Shown here: piece after piece, positions 9,431 through 17,495 of the stretch | How the letters are laid out: every line of letters starts with the position of its first letter | Position numbering within the stretch: the first letter of the stretch is position 1 | NCBI RefSeq assembly: GCF_014635285.1 | Contig: NZ_BMCR01000012.1 | Coordinates: 1 to 39,390 of the forward strand | Length of the DNA stretch: 39,390 nt | Origin: Stappia taiwanensis | GTDB lineage: Bacteria; Pseudomonadota; Alphaproteobacteria; Rhizobiales; Stappiaceae | Direction of reading: 5' to 3' | Notes under the pieces: model-generated | Told to the model about the DNA's origin: nothing | What the model saw: only the letters and a program-made list of their open reading frames with translations | Databases searched by the model: none | Position numbers and translations under genes: made by a program

Positions 9431-10710
9431 GAGGCACCCGTGAGGAATTGGTAGATGATTTCGGTGGCGGCCATGAAGTCGTCCAGTTCCATCGCCTCAT
9501 GCGGATTGTGCGAGCCATTGCGGTTGCGCACGAACACCATGGCGGTGGGAATGCCGGCACCGGCGAAGACGGCGGCATCATGCCCCGCGCCGCTCGGCAT
9601 GACAAATCCTTCTTGCGCGGCGCTTTCCATGGCCCGGGTGAGCCGGGCGACCAGATCCGGATCGCACAGGGCCGGCTCGACCCGCATTTCCCGATCCAGC
9701 TCGAACCGGACCTTGCGGTCCCGCTCCACCTGCCGGATTTCCGAGGCGAGCAGCTTGCGCATCTCGTCAAGGGTGGTCGGGCTCAGACTGCGCATGTCCA
9801 GGCTGAAGGACACCTCATCCGGGATCCGCGACATGGCGTGCTTGTCCGGATCGGTGCCGACCATGCCGCAGGTCAGGACCAGGTCGTTGCCCTTGGCCAG
9901 GATCGTCACCCAATGCTCGTCGAGCCGGGTCAGAAGATCGGCCATCGCCAGAACGGAATCGCGACGGAAGGCACGGGGAACGGCGCCCGAATGGCCCGCC
10001 TCGCCGACACAGCGAATGGTCCGGTGGCGGATGTTGCCGCGAATGCCGGAGACCACCGCCGCCGGCAGATCCTTGCCGATCAACACCGGGCCCTGCTCGA
10101 TGTGCAATTCGATATAGGCCTCGATCCGCGACAGATCGATCATCGGTTCGCCGGCGCGCAGCCGCTCCACCGGCACGCCCACATCGGCCATATGGTCCGA
10201 CAACGGCCGGCCGTCGCCGCTGTGGCAGGCCGCCAGATCGGCTTCGCTCAAGGTGCCGGTCAGCGCCTTGGAGCCGATGTAGCAGGGGCCGAACCAGGCG
10301 CTTTCCTCGCCGCGCATGGCCAGGACATGTACCGGCCGGGCAAGGGCCGCGCCGCTGCGCCGGGCACGCACCAGGCACACCAGCCCGGCGACGATCCCGG
10401 CGAGCCCGTCGAAATTGCCACCGGCGGGAACACTGTCCGCATGGGAGCCGACGACGACGACGCCCTCCGCATCCCGGTCGCCCGGCAGGCAGAAATTGGC
10501 ATTGCAACAGGCGTCGTACCAGACTTCCAGACCGTTCTCGACGGCGAAATCCTCGAGATACTTCAGGACTTTCGTTTCGATCTCGGAGTAGGCCGGGCGG
10601 CTGACCCCTTCAGTGTCCGGGGACATTTTGGCGATGTCCTCGAACAGCCGGGCGGCCATCGCCGCGTCATCGGCGCTGCCCGCGTCGACGGTGCGCACCT
10701 GAACGGTCAT
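9427..10710 (-). CDS. M20-type Zn amidase, likely N-carbamoyl-L-aspartate amidohydrolase (ureidosuccinase)
   Basis: This is a hydantoinase/carbamoylase-family amidase of 427 residues, related to AllC, beta-ureidopropionase and N-carbamoyl-L-amino-acid hydrolase. Metal ligands are present: His90 and Asp101 ([15 protein letters not shown]), Glu135/136 (RGEES), His203 ([10 protein letters not shown]) and a C-terminal His ([11 protein letters not shown]). The frame stays open far upstream, but the coding start is the ATG at 10710 (MTVQVR), which overlaps the dehydrogenase stop by ATGA; sequence beyond it is pyrD read out of frame. Lying between dihydroorotate dehydrogenase and dihydroorotase, its natural substrate is most plausibly N-carbamoylaspartate, giving aspartate, CO2 and ammonia. 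Substrate is inference from context. Confidence 0.88.
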   Translation of the reverse strand: MTVQVRTVDAGSADDAAMAARLFEDIAKMSPDTEGVSRPAYSEIETKVLKYLEDFAVENGLEVWYDACCNANFCLPGDRDAEGVVVVGSHADSVPAGGNFDGLAGIVAGLVCLVRARRSGAALARPVHVLAMRGEESAWFGPCYIGSKALTGTLSEADLAACHSGDGRPLSDHMADVGVPVERLRAGEPMIDLSRIEAYIELHIEQGPVLIGKDLPAAVVSGIRGNIRHRTIRCVGEAGHSGAVPRAFRRDSVLAMADLLTRLDEHWVTILAKGNDLVLTCGMVGTDPDKHAMSRIPDEVSFSLDMRSLSPTTLDEMRKLLASEIRQVERDRKVRFELDREMRVEPALCDPDLVARLTRAMESAAQEGFVMPSGAGHDAAVFAGAGIPTAMVFVRNRNGSHNPHEAMELDDFMAATEIIYQFLTGAS

Positions 10711-11651
10711 GGCGCGGCCTCCATGAACACCACCGCCTCGTCCTGGCCATCGTCGACGATGGTGCCGATCAGGTCGCGCACCGAGGAAAGCCCCTGCGCC
10801 TGAAGATAGGCCTCCAGTTCGTCGATGATCGTCACCATTGCGGTGGGATGGATGAAGGTCGCAGTGCCCACCTGCACGGCGGAGGCACCGGCGATCAGGT
10901 ATTCGATCACATCCTCGGCGGTGGCAATGCCGCCGCAGCCGATGACCGGGATCTTCGTTGCCCGGGCGCATTGATAGGCCATGCGCAGAGCGATCGGCTT
11001 CAGGCTCGGACCGGACAGGCCGCCCATCAGGTTGCCCAGCTTCGGCTTGCGGGTCTGGATGTCGATGGCCATCGACAGGATGGTGTTGGCCACCACCAGC
11101 GCATCGGCACCGCCTTCCTCGGCCGCACTGGCGACCTCGGAGGTCTCGCCGGTGTTCGGCGTCAGCTTCGCCCAGAGCGGCAGGTCGGTCGCGGCCCGCA
11201 GCGCCCGCATCACCTTGTGGGTGGAGGAGGGGCGAATGGCAAAGGCCTTGCCGTCCTCCTCGATGTTCGGGCAGGAGATGTTGACCTCGATGGCATCCAC
11301 CCCATCGACGCTGACCTCGCGGCACAGGGTGGCGAACTCCTCCTCCGTGTTGCCGGAGATGCTGACCACCAGCGGCGTGGCGTAGCGCTGATAGAAGGGC
11401 ACGACCTTTTCCAGGAAGCTGCCAACGCCCTTGCTGGGAATGCCGATGGAATTCAGCATCGAGCCGTTGACTTCGCAGACCCGCGGCAGCGTGTTGCCGT
11501 CGCGCCAATCCCGGGTGATCGTCTTGGTGACATGCGCCCCGAGCCGCTCCAGATCGAACACCTCCGCCAGTTCCTCGGAGAAGGTGCCCGAAGCGGGCAT
11601 GATCGGGTTTTTCAGGCGCAGATCGCCAATCGCAACGGACAGGTCTACCAT
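10707..11651 (-). CDS. pyrD: Class 1 dihydroorotate dehydrogenase, catalytic subunit (1B type)
   Basis: This is an FMN TIM-barrel oxidoreductase of 314 residues. Class 1 features include PIMPASGTF, NSIGIPSKG, the active-site cysteine loop NISCPN (Cys127), the lysine strand WAKLTPN and the FMN-phosphate segment CGGIATAEDV..GASAVQVGTA. The start at 11651 (MVDLSV) is set by homology and overlaps the stop of the PyrK-type gene by 7 nt; a longer reading frame upstream is only that gene in another frame. With the 2Fe-2S/FAD subunit it should form an NAD(H)-linked 1B enzyme, which can run reductively (orotate to dihydroorotate). Dihydropyrimidine dehydrogenase (PreA-like) is an alternative, but PreA carries extra Fe-S motifs not present here. 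Confidence 0.88.
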   Translation of the reverse strand: MVDLSVAIGDLRLKNPIMPASGTFSEELAEVFDLERLGAHVTKTITRDWRDGNTLPRVCEVNGSMLNSIGIPSKGVGSFLEKVVPFYQRYATPLVVSISGNTEEEFATLCREVSVDGVDAIEVNISCPNIEEDGKAFAIRPSSTHKVMRALRAATDLPLWAKLTPNTGETSEVASAAEEGGADALVVANTILSMAIDIQTRKPKLGNLMGGLSGPSLKPIALRMAYQCARATKIPVIGCGGIATAEDVIEYLIAGASAVQVGTATFIHPTAMVTIIDELEAYLQAQGLSSVRDLIGTIVDDGQDEAVVFMEAAP

Positions 11652-12493
11652 GCGACCGCCTCCATCATGTCGAACACCGGGCCTTCCCGGCACACTCTCA
11701 GTTGCAGCAGCTTGTCGCCGCGCTGGAAGGTGCGGACGCAGCAGTGGCACATGCCGATGCCGCAGGCCATCTGCTGTTCCAGCGCGATCTGGCCGGGCAG
11801 GCCATGCCGGGCGCCGATCGTCTGCAACAGCTTCAGGATGCGGTTGGAGCCGCAGGTGTAGAAGGCATCGGCCCGCCCGCCCGCGATCAGCTCCTCGATG
11901 ACCCGTTCCAGATTGTCGACGCCGGAGGTACCTTCCGCATCGGTCAGGGTGATCACGTCCGCGCCGAGCTCCCGGAAGTAGTCGACCGACATCAGGTAAT
12001 CGGGGTGACGGGCGCTGCAGATCGCGGTCATCTTGCGGCCAAGCCGCCGGGCCTCAAGCGCCAGCGGCGCGAGCGTCGCCAGGCCGACGCCGCGGGCCAC
12101 CAGCACCAGATTCTGCCAGCCGTCCTCGATGGTGAAGGGGACGCCGAGCGGCCCCAGCACGTTGAGGCGATCGCCCTGGGTCAGGCTGGCCAGCGCCCGG
12201 GTGCCGGCACCGGCGAGCTTGTACAGGAAGTGCAGTTCGCCCTTTTGCGGGTAGAAGCCGTAGATGCTCATCGGCCGGCGCAGATAGGGCGTCTCGCCAT
12301 TGGCGGTCGGGCAGAGCAGGTGGAAGAACTGCCCTGCCTGGCAGCGCGCCAGCAGATACTCCGGCGCCTCCAGCACCAGGCGGTGGTATTCGCCGTTGAC
12401 CGGATCGTTGCTCTTGACGGCAAGGGCGAGTTCGAAAGACTTGAAGACGTCTTTCTCACCGGCCGGCGCCGGGGTCTCTTTCAGGTCCATCAT
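11645..12493 (-). CDS. pyrK: Dihydroorotate dehydrogenase electron-transfer subunit (PyrK-type, FAD + 2Fe-2S)
   Basis: This 282-residue member of the ferredoxin-reductase-like PyrK family transfers electrons between NAD(H) and the FMN of the class 1B dehydrogenase. The FAD motif RRPMSIYG and a nucleotide-binding stretch (ARGVGLATLAPLA) are present. Near the C terminus the cysteines follow C-x4-C-x2-C-x15-C (Cys244, 249, 252, 268), the PyrK 2Fe-2S pattern. The ATG at 12493 (MMDLKE) overlaps the TRAP large-permease stop by ATGA, and its own stop overlaps pyrD. Pairing with a dehydrogenase in a transporter operon suggests NADH-driven orotate reduction rather than pyrimidine synthesis. Confidence 0.88.
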   Translation of the reverse strand: MMDLKETPAPAGEKDVFKSFELALAVKSNDPVNGEYHRLVLEAPEYLLARCQAGQFFHLLCPTANGETPYLRRPMSIYGFYPQKGELHFLYKLAGAGTRALASLTQGDRLNVLGPLGVPFTIEDGWQNLVLVARGVGLATLAPLALEARRLGRKMTAICSARHPDYLMSVDYFRELGADVITLTDAEGTSGVDNLERVIEELIAGGRADAFYTCGSNRILKLLQTIGARHGLPGQIALEQQMACGIGMCHCCVRTFQRGDKLLQLRVCREGPVFDMMEAVAW

Positions 12494-13776
12494 CCGAATA
12501 CGAGCCTTGGTAGGAATGTCGAAATGTCCGGCACATAGGTGACGATGCCGAGAACCACGAGATTGGTGATGACGAAGGGCCAGACACCGGCGACGATGGT
12601 CATGACCGGCTTCTGCAGCGTCGAGGACGCAACGAACAGATCGAGACCGAAGGGCGGCGTGATCATGCCGATGCAGATGTTCAAGGTAACGATCATGCCG
12701 AAGTGGATCGGGTCGATGCCGAGCGCAACGGCCACCGGAAACAGCGGCGGAACCAGGATCAGCAGCGCCGAGTTGGGGTCGATGAACATGCCCGCGATCA
12801 GGAAGCAGATGTTGACCACGATCAGGAAGGTGATCGGACCGGCGTCGATCGCGGCCAGGAAGCCGGAAATGATCGTCGGCACCTGGGCCAGGGTGATGAA
12901 GTAGCCAAGCAGCCCGCCCATCGCCAACAGGATGAAGATCACCGCGGTCGACACCGCCGCCCGTTCGGTGATGGCGAACAGTTGCCGGATGCTCAGGTCG
13001 CGATAGACGAGGATCTCGACCACCGCCGCATAGACCACACCCACGGCGGCGGCTTCGGTCGGCGTGAAATAGCCGCTGTAGATGCCGCCGAGGATGATCA
13101 CCGGCAGACCAAGCGCCCATCCGGCCTGGCGCACGGCCATCAGCTTCTCGCCCCAGGAGGTGCGGGCCCCGCGTTCGATGCCCTGCCGGCGCGCCTCGAT
13201 GGCGGTCATGACGGCAAAGGCAAGGCCGAGCACCACGCCGACCGCCAGGCCGCCAGCGAACAGGCTGGCCACCGAGGTGCCGGTCATCCAGCCGTAGATG
13301 ATGAAGGTGATCGACGGCGGGATCAGCAGCGCGGTCTCGGCGCTGGAGACGATCAGCCCGAGAATGAACTTGTCGCGAAAGCCTGCGGCGCGCATTTCCG
13401 GGTAGATCAGCTTGGCCGTCGCCGCGACGGTGGCCGGGGCGGAGCCGGACACGGAGCCGAACGCCATGGCACCGCCGATGGTGGTGTAGCCCATGCCGCC
13501 GCGCATGTGGCCGACGAGGGCCTTCACCAGATTCATCAGGCGGCGGGCGATCTGCCCCTCGCCCATCAGTTCGGCGGCGAGAATGAAGAAGGGAATGGCC
13601 AAAAGGGTGGAGTGGTTGATGCCACCGAGCACCTTCTGGACGATCACGGTGTCGGGCAGGGCGCCATAGAAGAAGCCCTTGACCATCAGCGCCGGCACGC
13701 CGAGGACGAGGAACATCTCGAAGCCCGCGACCAGCAACAAAACCGCGACAATGGCGATAACCGCGAAGAGGATCAT
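12490..13776 (-). CDS. dctM: TRAP transporter large permease (DctM family)
   Basis: This is the 12-helix membrane subunit of a tripartite ATP-independent periplasmic transporter, 428 residues and nearly all hydrophobic. Family landmarks include IPFFILAAELMG, the conserved SGSAPATVAA segment, IPPSITFIIYG, PTEAAAVGVVYA and ITPPFGLDLFVASS. It moves solute into the cytoplasm using the Na+ gradient, receiving it from the periplasmic protein encoded at 14369-15394. Start and stop both overlap neighbours by ATGA, so it is translated together with dctQ and pyrK. The tight coupling to pyrimidine-ring enzymes indicates an orotate-like carboxylate as cargo. Confidence 0.94.
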   Translation of the reverse strand: MILFAVIAIVAVLLLVAGFEMFLVLGVPALMVKGFFYGALPDTVIVQKVLGGINHSTLLAIPFFILAAELMGEGQIARRLMNLVKALVGHMRGGMGYTTIGGAMAFGSVSGSAPATVAATAKLIYPEMRAAGFRDKFILGLIVSSAETALLIPPSITFIIYGWMTGTSVASLFAGGLAVGVVLGLAFAVMTAIEARRQGIERGARTSWGEKLMAVRQAGWALGLPVIILGGIYSGYFTPTEAAAVGVVYAAVVEILVYRDLSIRQLFAITERAAVSTAVIFILLAMGGLLGYFITLAQVPTIISGFLAAIDAGPITFLIVVNICFLIAGMFIDPNSALLILVPPLFPVAVALGIDPIHFGMIVTLNICIGMITPPFGLDLFVASSTLQKPVMTIVAGVWPFVITNLVVLGIVTYVPDISTFLPRLVFG

Positions 13777-14273
13777 GCTTCCTCCGCCATCTGGGGGCTG
13801 AAGCGATCGATCAGACCGAAGAAGCTGAGGACGTAGCGCAAGCCCATGAGCGCAAAGCCCATCGCCGGCAGGAGATAGATCCAGAACACCAGAATATTCA
13901 AAGTCGGACTCCTTTGACCCATGGAGTAGACGGCGGCCGACATCTGGCAGGAGATCCAGACCAGGTAGACACAGAAGGCGACGCCGACGGCGTCGATGAT
14001 CTTTCTCAGCGGCAGGCGGGTCCGGGCGGCGATCTTGTCGCGCCAGGTGTGGACACCGGCGTGCCGTCCTCTCTCAAGGACCAGACCAACCGAAACGAAG
14101 ACGAGAAAAAGGTTCATGAGGCGGACCATTTCCTCGATCCACACGAACTCGGATGCGAGCGGGCCGCCGAACTGGCGCACCAGAACATTGATGAAGTAGA
14201 GCGCGACCATCAGCAGAAAGACGAGGACGGCGGAGAAACGCTCTATGAGCCTTATGAAATCGATCACGCGCAT
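13773..14273 (-). CDS. dctQ: TRAP transporter small permease (DctQ family)
   Basis: This is the four-helix small membrane subunit that pairs with DctM (166 residues). The hydrophobic helices and the order dctP-dctQ-dctM in the leftward operon support the call more than any single motif, because the DctQ family is poorly conserved; WIEEMVRLMNLFLVFVSVGLV is the characteristic segment. Its stop overlaps the dctM start by ATGA. It is separated from dctP by about 95 bp holding a strong hairpin. Confidence 0.9.
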   Translation of the reverse strand: MRVIDFIRLIERFSAVLVFLLMVALYFINVLVRQFGGPLASEFVWIEEMVRLMNLFLVFVSVGLVLERGRHAGVHTWRDKIAARTRLPLRKIIDAVGVAFCVYLVWISCQMSAAVYSMGQRSPTLNILVFWIYLLPAMGFALMGLRYVLSFFGLIDRFSPQMAEEA

Positions 14274-14303
14274 GGCCTGCCTCTTCGGAAATAGGAAAGG
14301 GTT

Positions 14304-14327
14304 CCCGGCCCCTGTTAAGGGGCCGGG
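14304..14327 (-). other. Intercistronic hairpin between dctP and dctQ
   Basis: Ten-base perfect arms (14304-14313 and 14318-14327) enclose a four-base loop. On the transcribed strand no T run follows, so this is unlikely to be a full terminator. Such hairpins after a binding-protein gene usually protect the upstream mRNA, giving more binding protein than membrane subunits. The role is inference. Confidence 0.7.
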
Positions 14328-14368
14328 TTATCCTTCGACAAACGGTGACTAGTGAAAAGAGGGCAGCG

Positions 14369-15394
14369 TTACTTCGCGGTGGCCGCGTCGTATTCCTGCT
14401 CGTAAAGCGCGATCAGCTTCGCGCCTTCATCACCGGCGCGCTCCAGATAGGCGCTGCGACCGGCGGGGTACATCTTGGCGCGGAAGGCGGCCTTTTCCTC
14501 GGCGGACAGTTCGCGAACGTTGATGTCGCTCTTCTTGATCTCGTCGAGGGCGGTTGCGACCGCCGCCGCCTTATGGGCGAGCAGGTCCGGCACCACTTCC
14601 TGGAACGCCTCGACGATGACCGTCTGATGCTCTGCGGGAAGGCTGTCCCACCAGGCCGGATTGAAGAGGATCACGTCCTCCATCGCACCATGGCCGGACA
14701 CCACGAGATAATCCTGCACTTCGTAGAACTTCATGCGCTGGATGGTGTCGAGCGGGTTTTCCTCGCCATCGACCACGCCGGTCTGCAGGGCGGTGTAGAG
14801 CTCGCCGAAGGGCAGGGCCACGGCGGAGGCGCCGAGCGACTTGAACTGCTCGATCAGGATGTTGGAATCCATCACCCGGAACTTCTGGCCGGCGAAGGCG
14901 TCGATCCCGTCGAGAGCCTTGTTGGAGGTGAAGTTCTTCTTGCCGTTCGGCCACAGGCCGATGCACTTGACGTTGCGGGCGGCGAAGGATTCGCACAGCG
15001 CCTCACCGAACGGGCCGCTGCGCACCTTGTCGGCGGCCGCGTCGTCTTCCGGGATCAGGAACGGAATGTCGAGAATGGAGACCGCCGGGTTGAACCCGCC
15101 GAGAAAGGCCGCCGGAGCGACGGTCGCCTCAAGAATACCGAGCTGAACGCCCTCGGTCATTTCCCGCTGCCCGCCGAGCTGGCCCTGGGGAAAAAGCTGA
15201 AACTCCACAGCTCCGTTGGTGCGCTCCTTGACGAGAGCCGCAACTTTTTCCAAATGGACGTGCCGCGACTGCTGCACGGATTCAAGGTGACCGATCTTGG
15301 CGACGTAATCTGCCGACCATGCAACCGACGAGGTCATCGCACCCGCGGCGACAAGGAGGCCAGCGGCCGCCAAGCTGCGAATTGTCTGTTTCAT
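14369..15394 (-). CDS. dctP: TRAP transporter periplasmic substrate-binding protein (DctP family)
   Basis: This 341-residue periplasmic receptor has a signal peptide at residues 1-28 (charged N terminus, hydrophobic core, cleavage after SVAWSA). DctP features include FPQGQLGGQREMTEGVQLG, GLWPNGKKNFTSNK and the conserved arginine Arg173 in KFRVMDSN, which in this family grips the carboxylate of the ligand, followed by LPFGELYTALQTGVVDGEENP. It is the first gene of the operon and has a good upstream promoter. A carboxylate ligand is expected from Arg173; orotate or dihydroorotate is inferred from the enzymes encoded downstream. Confidence 0.94.
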   Translation of the reverse strand: MKQTIRSLAAAGLLVAAGAMTSSVAWSADYVAKIGHLESVQQSRHVHLEKVAALVKERTNGAVEFQLFPQGQLGGQREMTEGVQLGILEATVAPAAFLGGFNPAVSILDIPFLIPEDDAAADKVRSGPFGEALCESFAARNVKCIGLWPNGKKNFTSNKALDGIDAFAGQKFRVMDSNILIEQFKSLGASAVALPFGELYTALQTGVVDGEENPLDTIQRMKFYEVQDYLVVSGHGAMEDVILFNPAWWDSLPAEHQTVIVEAFQEVVPDLLAHKAAAVATALDEIKKSDINVRELSAEEKAAFRAKMYPAGRSAYLERAGDEGAKLIALYEQEYDAATAK

Positions 15395-15433
15395 TATTTC
15401 TCCGCCCTTTTAAAAGGATTTCGTCCGCAGCCT

Positions 15434-15462
15434 ACCCTAGAGAGCGGCTTTTTTGCTGTCAA
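15434..15462 (-). promoter_or_regulatory. Sigma70-type promoter of the TRAP / orotate-type operon
   Basis: Read leftward, TTGACA (15462-15457) is followed after exactly 17 nt by TAGGGT (15439-15434), about 40 nt before the dctP start. The -35 is perfect and the -10 is weak, as expected for an activator-dependent promoter. The palindrome at 15464-15473 lies directly upstream of the -35. Confidence 0.6.
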
Positions 15463-15463
15463 C

Positions 15464-15473
15464 GAGAATTCTC
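15464..15473. promoter_or_regulatory. Palindrome GAGAATTCTC next to the -35 box, candidate operator
   Basis: This perfect 10-bp palindrome is one base upstream of the TTGACA box of the dctP promoter. Its position suits a regulator contacting polymerase, and the XRE-type protein encoded at 16166 is the natural candidate. No second copy was seen, so the assignment is tentative. Confidence 0.4.
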
Positions 15474-16165
15474 AGTATTTAGACATTGCGCCGATCCGTC
15501 TAATTTTTGACCCTTGGAAATCTATTTATACGGCAACGGAGAGACTGCCACCCGTTCTGGCTGCGCCGTCGGCCATGATCTGAAAACAACTGGAAATGTC
15601 CGCTGCCAAAGCGAAGCCCGGCAGAAGACCAGCGTTCCGCGCCTGTACGGAGGCAGGGCCTCCCTCTTCGCGCGGCGCCGGGAGACTGTTCGGCGGAAAA
15701 CCGGTCGAAGGTCGCCCGCGCCAAGCCAGAGCCGCCGCAGCACCCCAAGTCGCACGCGTTGTGGATAGAGGGCAGGGGGCAGCCGCGGCACGCCTCCCAC
15801 TGAACGTGGAGACATGGAGTGGAATTCGGCCACTATTTTCGATTTCGCAGATTTCTCGACTCATTTTCTCAAAAATGAAACGAGCCCGCCTTTCGGGTGC
15901 AAGGCTCGCCGAGCCGGAATGGGCGGTCACGCAAAGCATCAAAAAAAGAACATCATCAAATGAGCATTTCGATTTCGGATATATATATATATCGTATTCC
16001 CTCGGTTTCGCTGTTTTCGAAATGTAATATTTATATATTTCTGCGAATTCACGAGTGCCAGATCGCCTCTTGCCCGCTGCAATCCTGTCGGGATTGACAA
16101 GGGATTTGTTTTCACACACTTAGTTTCGAAAGAAAAAGATTCATCAACTTTGAAGCGCCCGGCCA
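15474..16165. other. Long AT-rich intergenic region between the TRAP operon and the XRE regulator
   Basis: About 690 bp without a convincing gene; open frames here have arginine- or serine-rich shadow composition and no ribosome-binding sites. The right part is much more AT-rich than the surroundings and holds an (AT)7 run at 15979-15992. TTGACA at 16094-16099 could be the -35 of the rightward regulator gene, but the -10 at the right distance is poor. The region probably carries control sites for both divergent units. Confidence 0.5.
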
Positions 16166-17086
16166 ATGTCCGTCCCGTCAAAAAACAAACAGAGCAGTGG
16201 AATTCGGTTCACCGATATCGGTGCCCGACTGAGGGCTTATCGCATTGGCGAGAACCTGCAACCTGAGGTGCTCGCGAAGCGGCTGGGAATCTCGCGCGCG
16301 GCCCTTTATCGGGCCGAAAAAGGCGAAATTCGCAAAATTGAAATGCTCACGAGCATCGCCGAGGTGCTCGACGTTTCCCTGCCGAACCTGATCGGGGCGG
16401 GCGTGGAGTATGTCAGCACCGGGGTCGCGTTTTTCGAACGCATGCGCCAGCTCGAAGAGGATTGCGAGCAGATCATCGGCGTGTTCGGCCCCATGTCGTA
16501 TCTGCTGACCTCCAACACCTATGACGAGATGCTGCAGGAGGTGTTCGAAGAAACCATCTCCGAAAGCGAGGAAGACAAGGCCGCCGACGCCCATGCCGTC
16601 GAGGTGCTGCTTGAAATCCTCAAGAAGCGCAAGGAGACCTTCCGCCTGCGCCGGCCACTGATCGTCAGCCTGATCCCCTCCGGCAATCTGGAGGGGTTCC
16701 TGTTGCATGGGCTGGTCGGCAAGCACGACCTCGACCCGGAGATTGTGAAGGAGCGGCGGCTGAAGGCCCGCTACGAGGTGGAAAAGATCCGCGACCTGCT
16801 CTTGCAGCAGCCGATCGGCGTGCAGCTCGGCATCATCCGCGAGCCGGTGCCGGCGACCAACTTCCAGATCTTCCGTCAGGCGGACCGCTCCGTTCTGGCG
16901 ATCAGCCCCTTCCGCCTGGGCGAACGGCCCAATGTCCGTCTTGGCGTTGCCTTGATCACCTCCGCGCCCGAAGCGCTGAAGCTGCATGAGGAGATCGCCA
17001 ACCGGCTCTGGCGGGAGTCCCTCAAGGGCCCCGAGGCGGTGGCCTATCTGGACATGCTGATCGAGAAATACGGCATTCAGGACTAG
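16166..17086 (+). CDS. XRE-type transcriptional regulator with C-terminal ligand domain
   Basis: This 306-residue protein has an N-terminal helix-turn-helix of the Cro/XRE type (residues about 16-78: IGARLRAYR, PEVLAKRLGISRAALYRAEKG, LTSIAEVLDVSLPNLIG). Residues 85-306 form a mixed alpha/beta region I do not recognise, probably an effector-binding domain (SLIPSGNLEGFLL, GVQLGIIREPVPATNFQIFRQ). It diverges from the TRAP/pyrKD/pyrC operon across a 770-bp gap and is its likely regulator. The ribosome-binding site is weak. Its TAG stop forms part of the CTAG target duplication of the MITE inserted immediately after it. Confidence 0.85.
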   Translation: MSVPSKNKQSSGIRFTDIGARLRAYRIGENLQPEVLAKRLGISRAALYRAEKGEIRKIEMLTSIAEVLDVSLPNLIGAGVEYVSTGVAFFERMRQLEEDCEQIIGVFGPMSYLLTSNTYDEMLQEVFEETISESEEDKAADAHAVEVLLEILKKRKETFRLRRPLIVSLIPSGNLEGFLLHGLVGKHDLDPEIVKERRLKARYEVEKIRDLLLQQPIGVQLGIIREPVPATNFQIFRQADRSVLAISPFRLGERPNVRLGVALITSAPEALKLHEEIANRLWRESLKGPEAVAYLDMLIEKYGIQD

Positions 17087-17356
17087 GGTCTGGCCTCATA
17101 AATGAGGTCGAAATGGTTTGAAACGGATTGCTTCTGATCGAGGAGCAAAAGCGCAGGAAATGTGGCGCATTTTCAATACCTTTCGCGACGTGAGAGCAGG
17201 AGCAATCCAGTCAAATCCTTCAGGACATGGAAATGGCTTCACCCTCGCGTCGTCAGTGCGTTTGACCGGGCAACACGCCCGCTGCGCACGCCCTTCCTCG
17301 CGAGGCTTCGCCATTTCCCATGCCATGTCAGCCTCATTTATGAGTTCAGACTCTAG
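17083..17356. mobile_element. 266-bp non-autonomous IS5-like element (MITE) with CTAG target duplication
   Basis: The element at 17087-17352 has terminal inverted repeats of about 21 bp. The left end begins GGTCTGGCCTCATAAATGAG and the right end, read inward, AGTCTGAACTCATAAATGAG, with three differences. CTAG occurs on both sides (17083-17086 and 17353-17356), matching the 4-bp YTAR duplications of IS5-family transposases. Inside each end, CCTCAT and ATGAGG can pair. No transposase is encoded, so it must be moved in trans. The left CTAG contains the stop codon of the XRE gene, which is therefore unchanged by the insertion. Confidence 0.85.
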
Positions 17357-17495
17357 CTGTGCAGTCTGAGGGGGTGTTCATCCTCAGGCCGCACAGCTCG
17401 CCGTTTGACCTTGGGCCCGTCCGGATCAAGGATAGCAAGTCCTTCGGCGAGAGCTCGGGTGGAACCTGGCAAGGCGCATGAAAACCACCGCCGCT

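Noticed and set aside
9427-11508. Amidase reading frame extended to 693 codons
   Set aside because: The extra N-terminal 266 codons are the pyrD sequence in another frame; the ATG at 10710 with ATGA coupling is the true start.
10707-11651. Dihydropyrimidine dehydrogenase (PreA) instead of dihydroorotate dehydrogenase
   Set aside because: The extra ferredoxin-type cysteine clusters of PreA and a PreT partner are absent, while a PyrK-type subunit is adjacent.
11645-13120. PyrK-type reading frame extended to 491 codons
   Set aside because: The upstream extension is dctM read out of frame; the start at 12493 overlaps the dctM stop.
15526-16119. 197-codon minus-strand frame in the intergenic region
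   Set aside because: No ribosome-binding site, low-complexity Arg/Ser/Ala content and no homology; it spans the (AT)n stretch.
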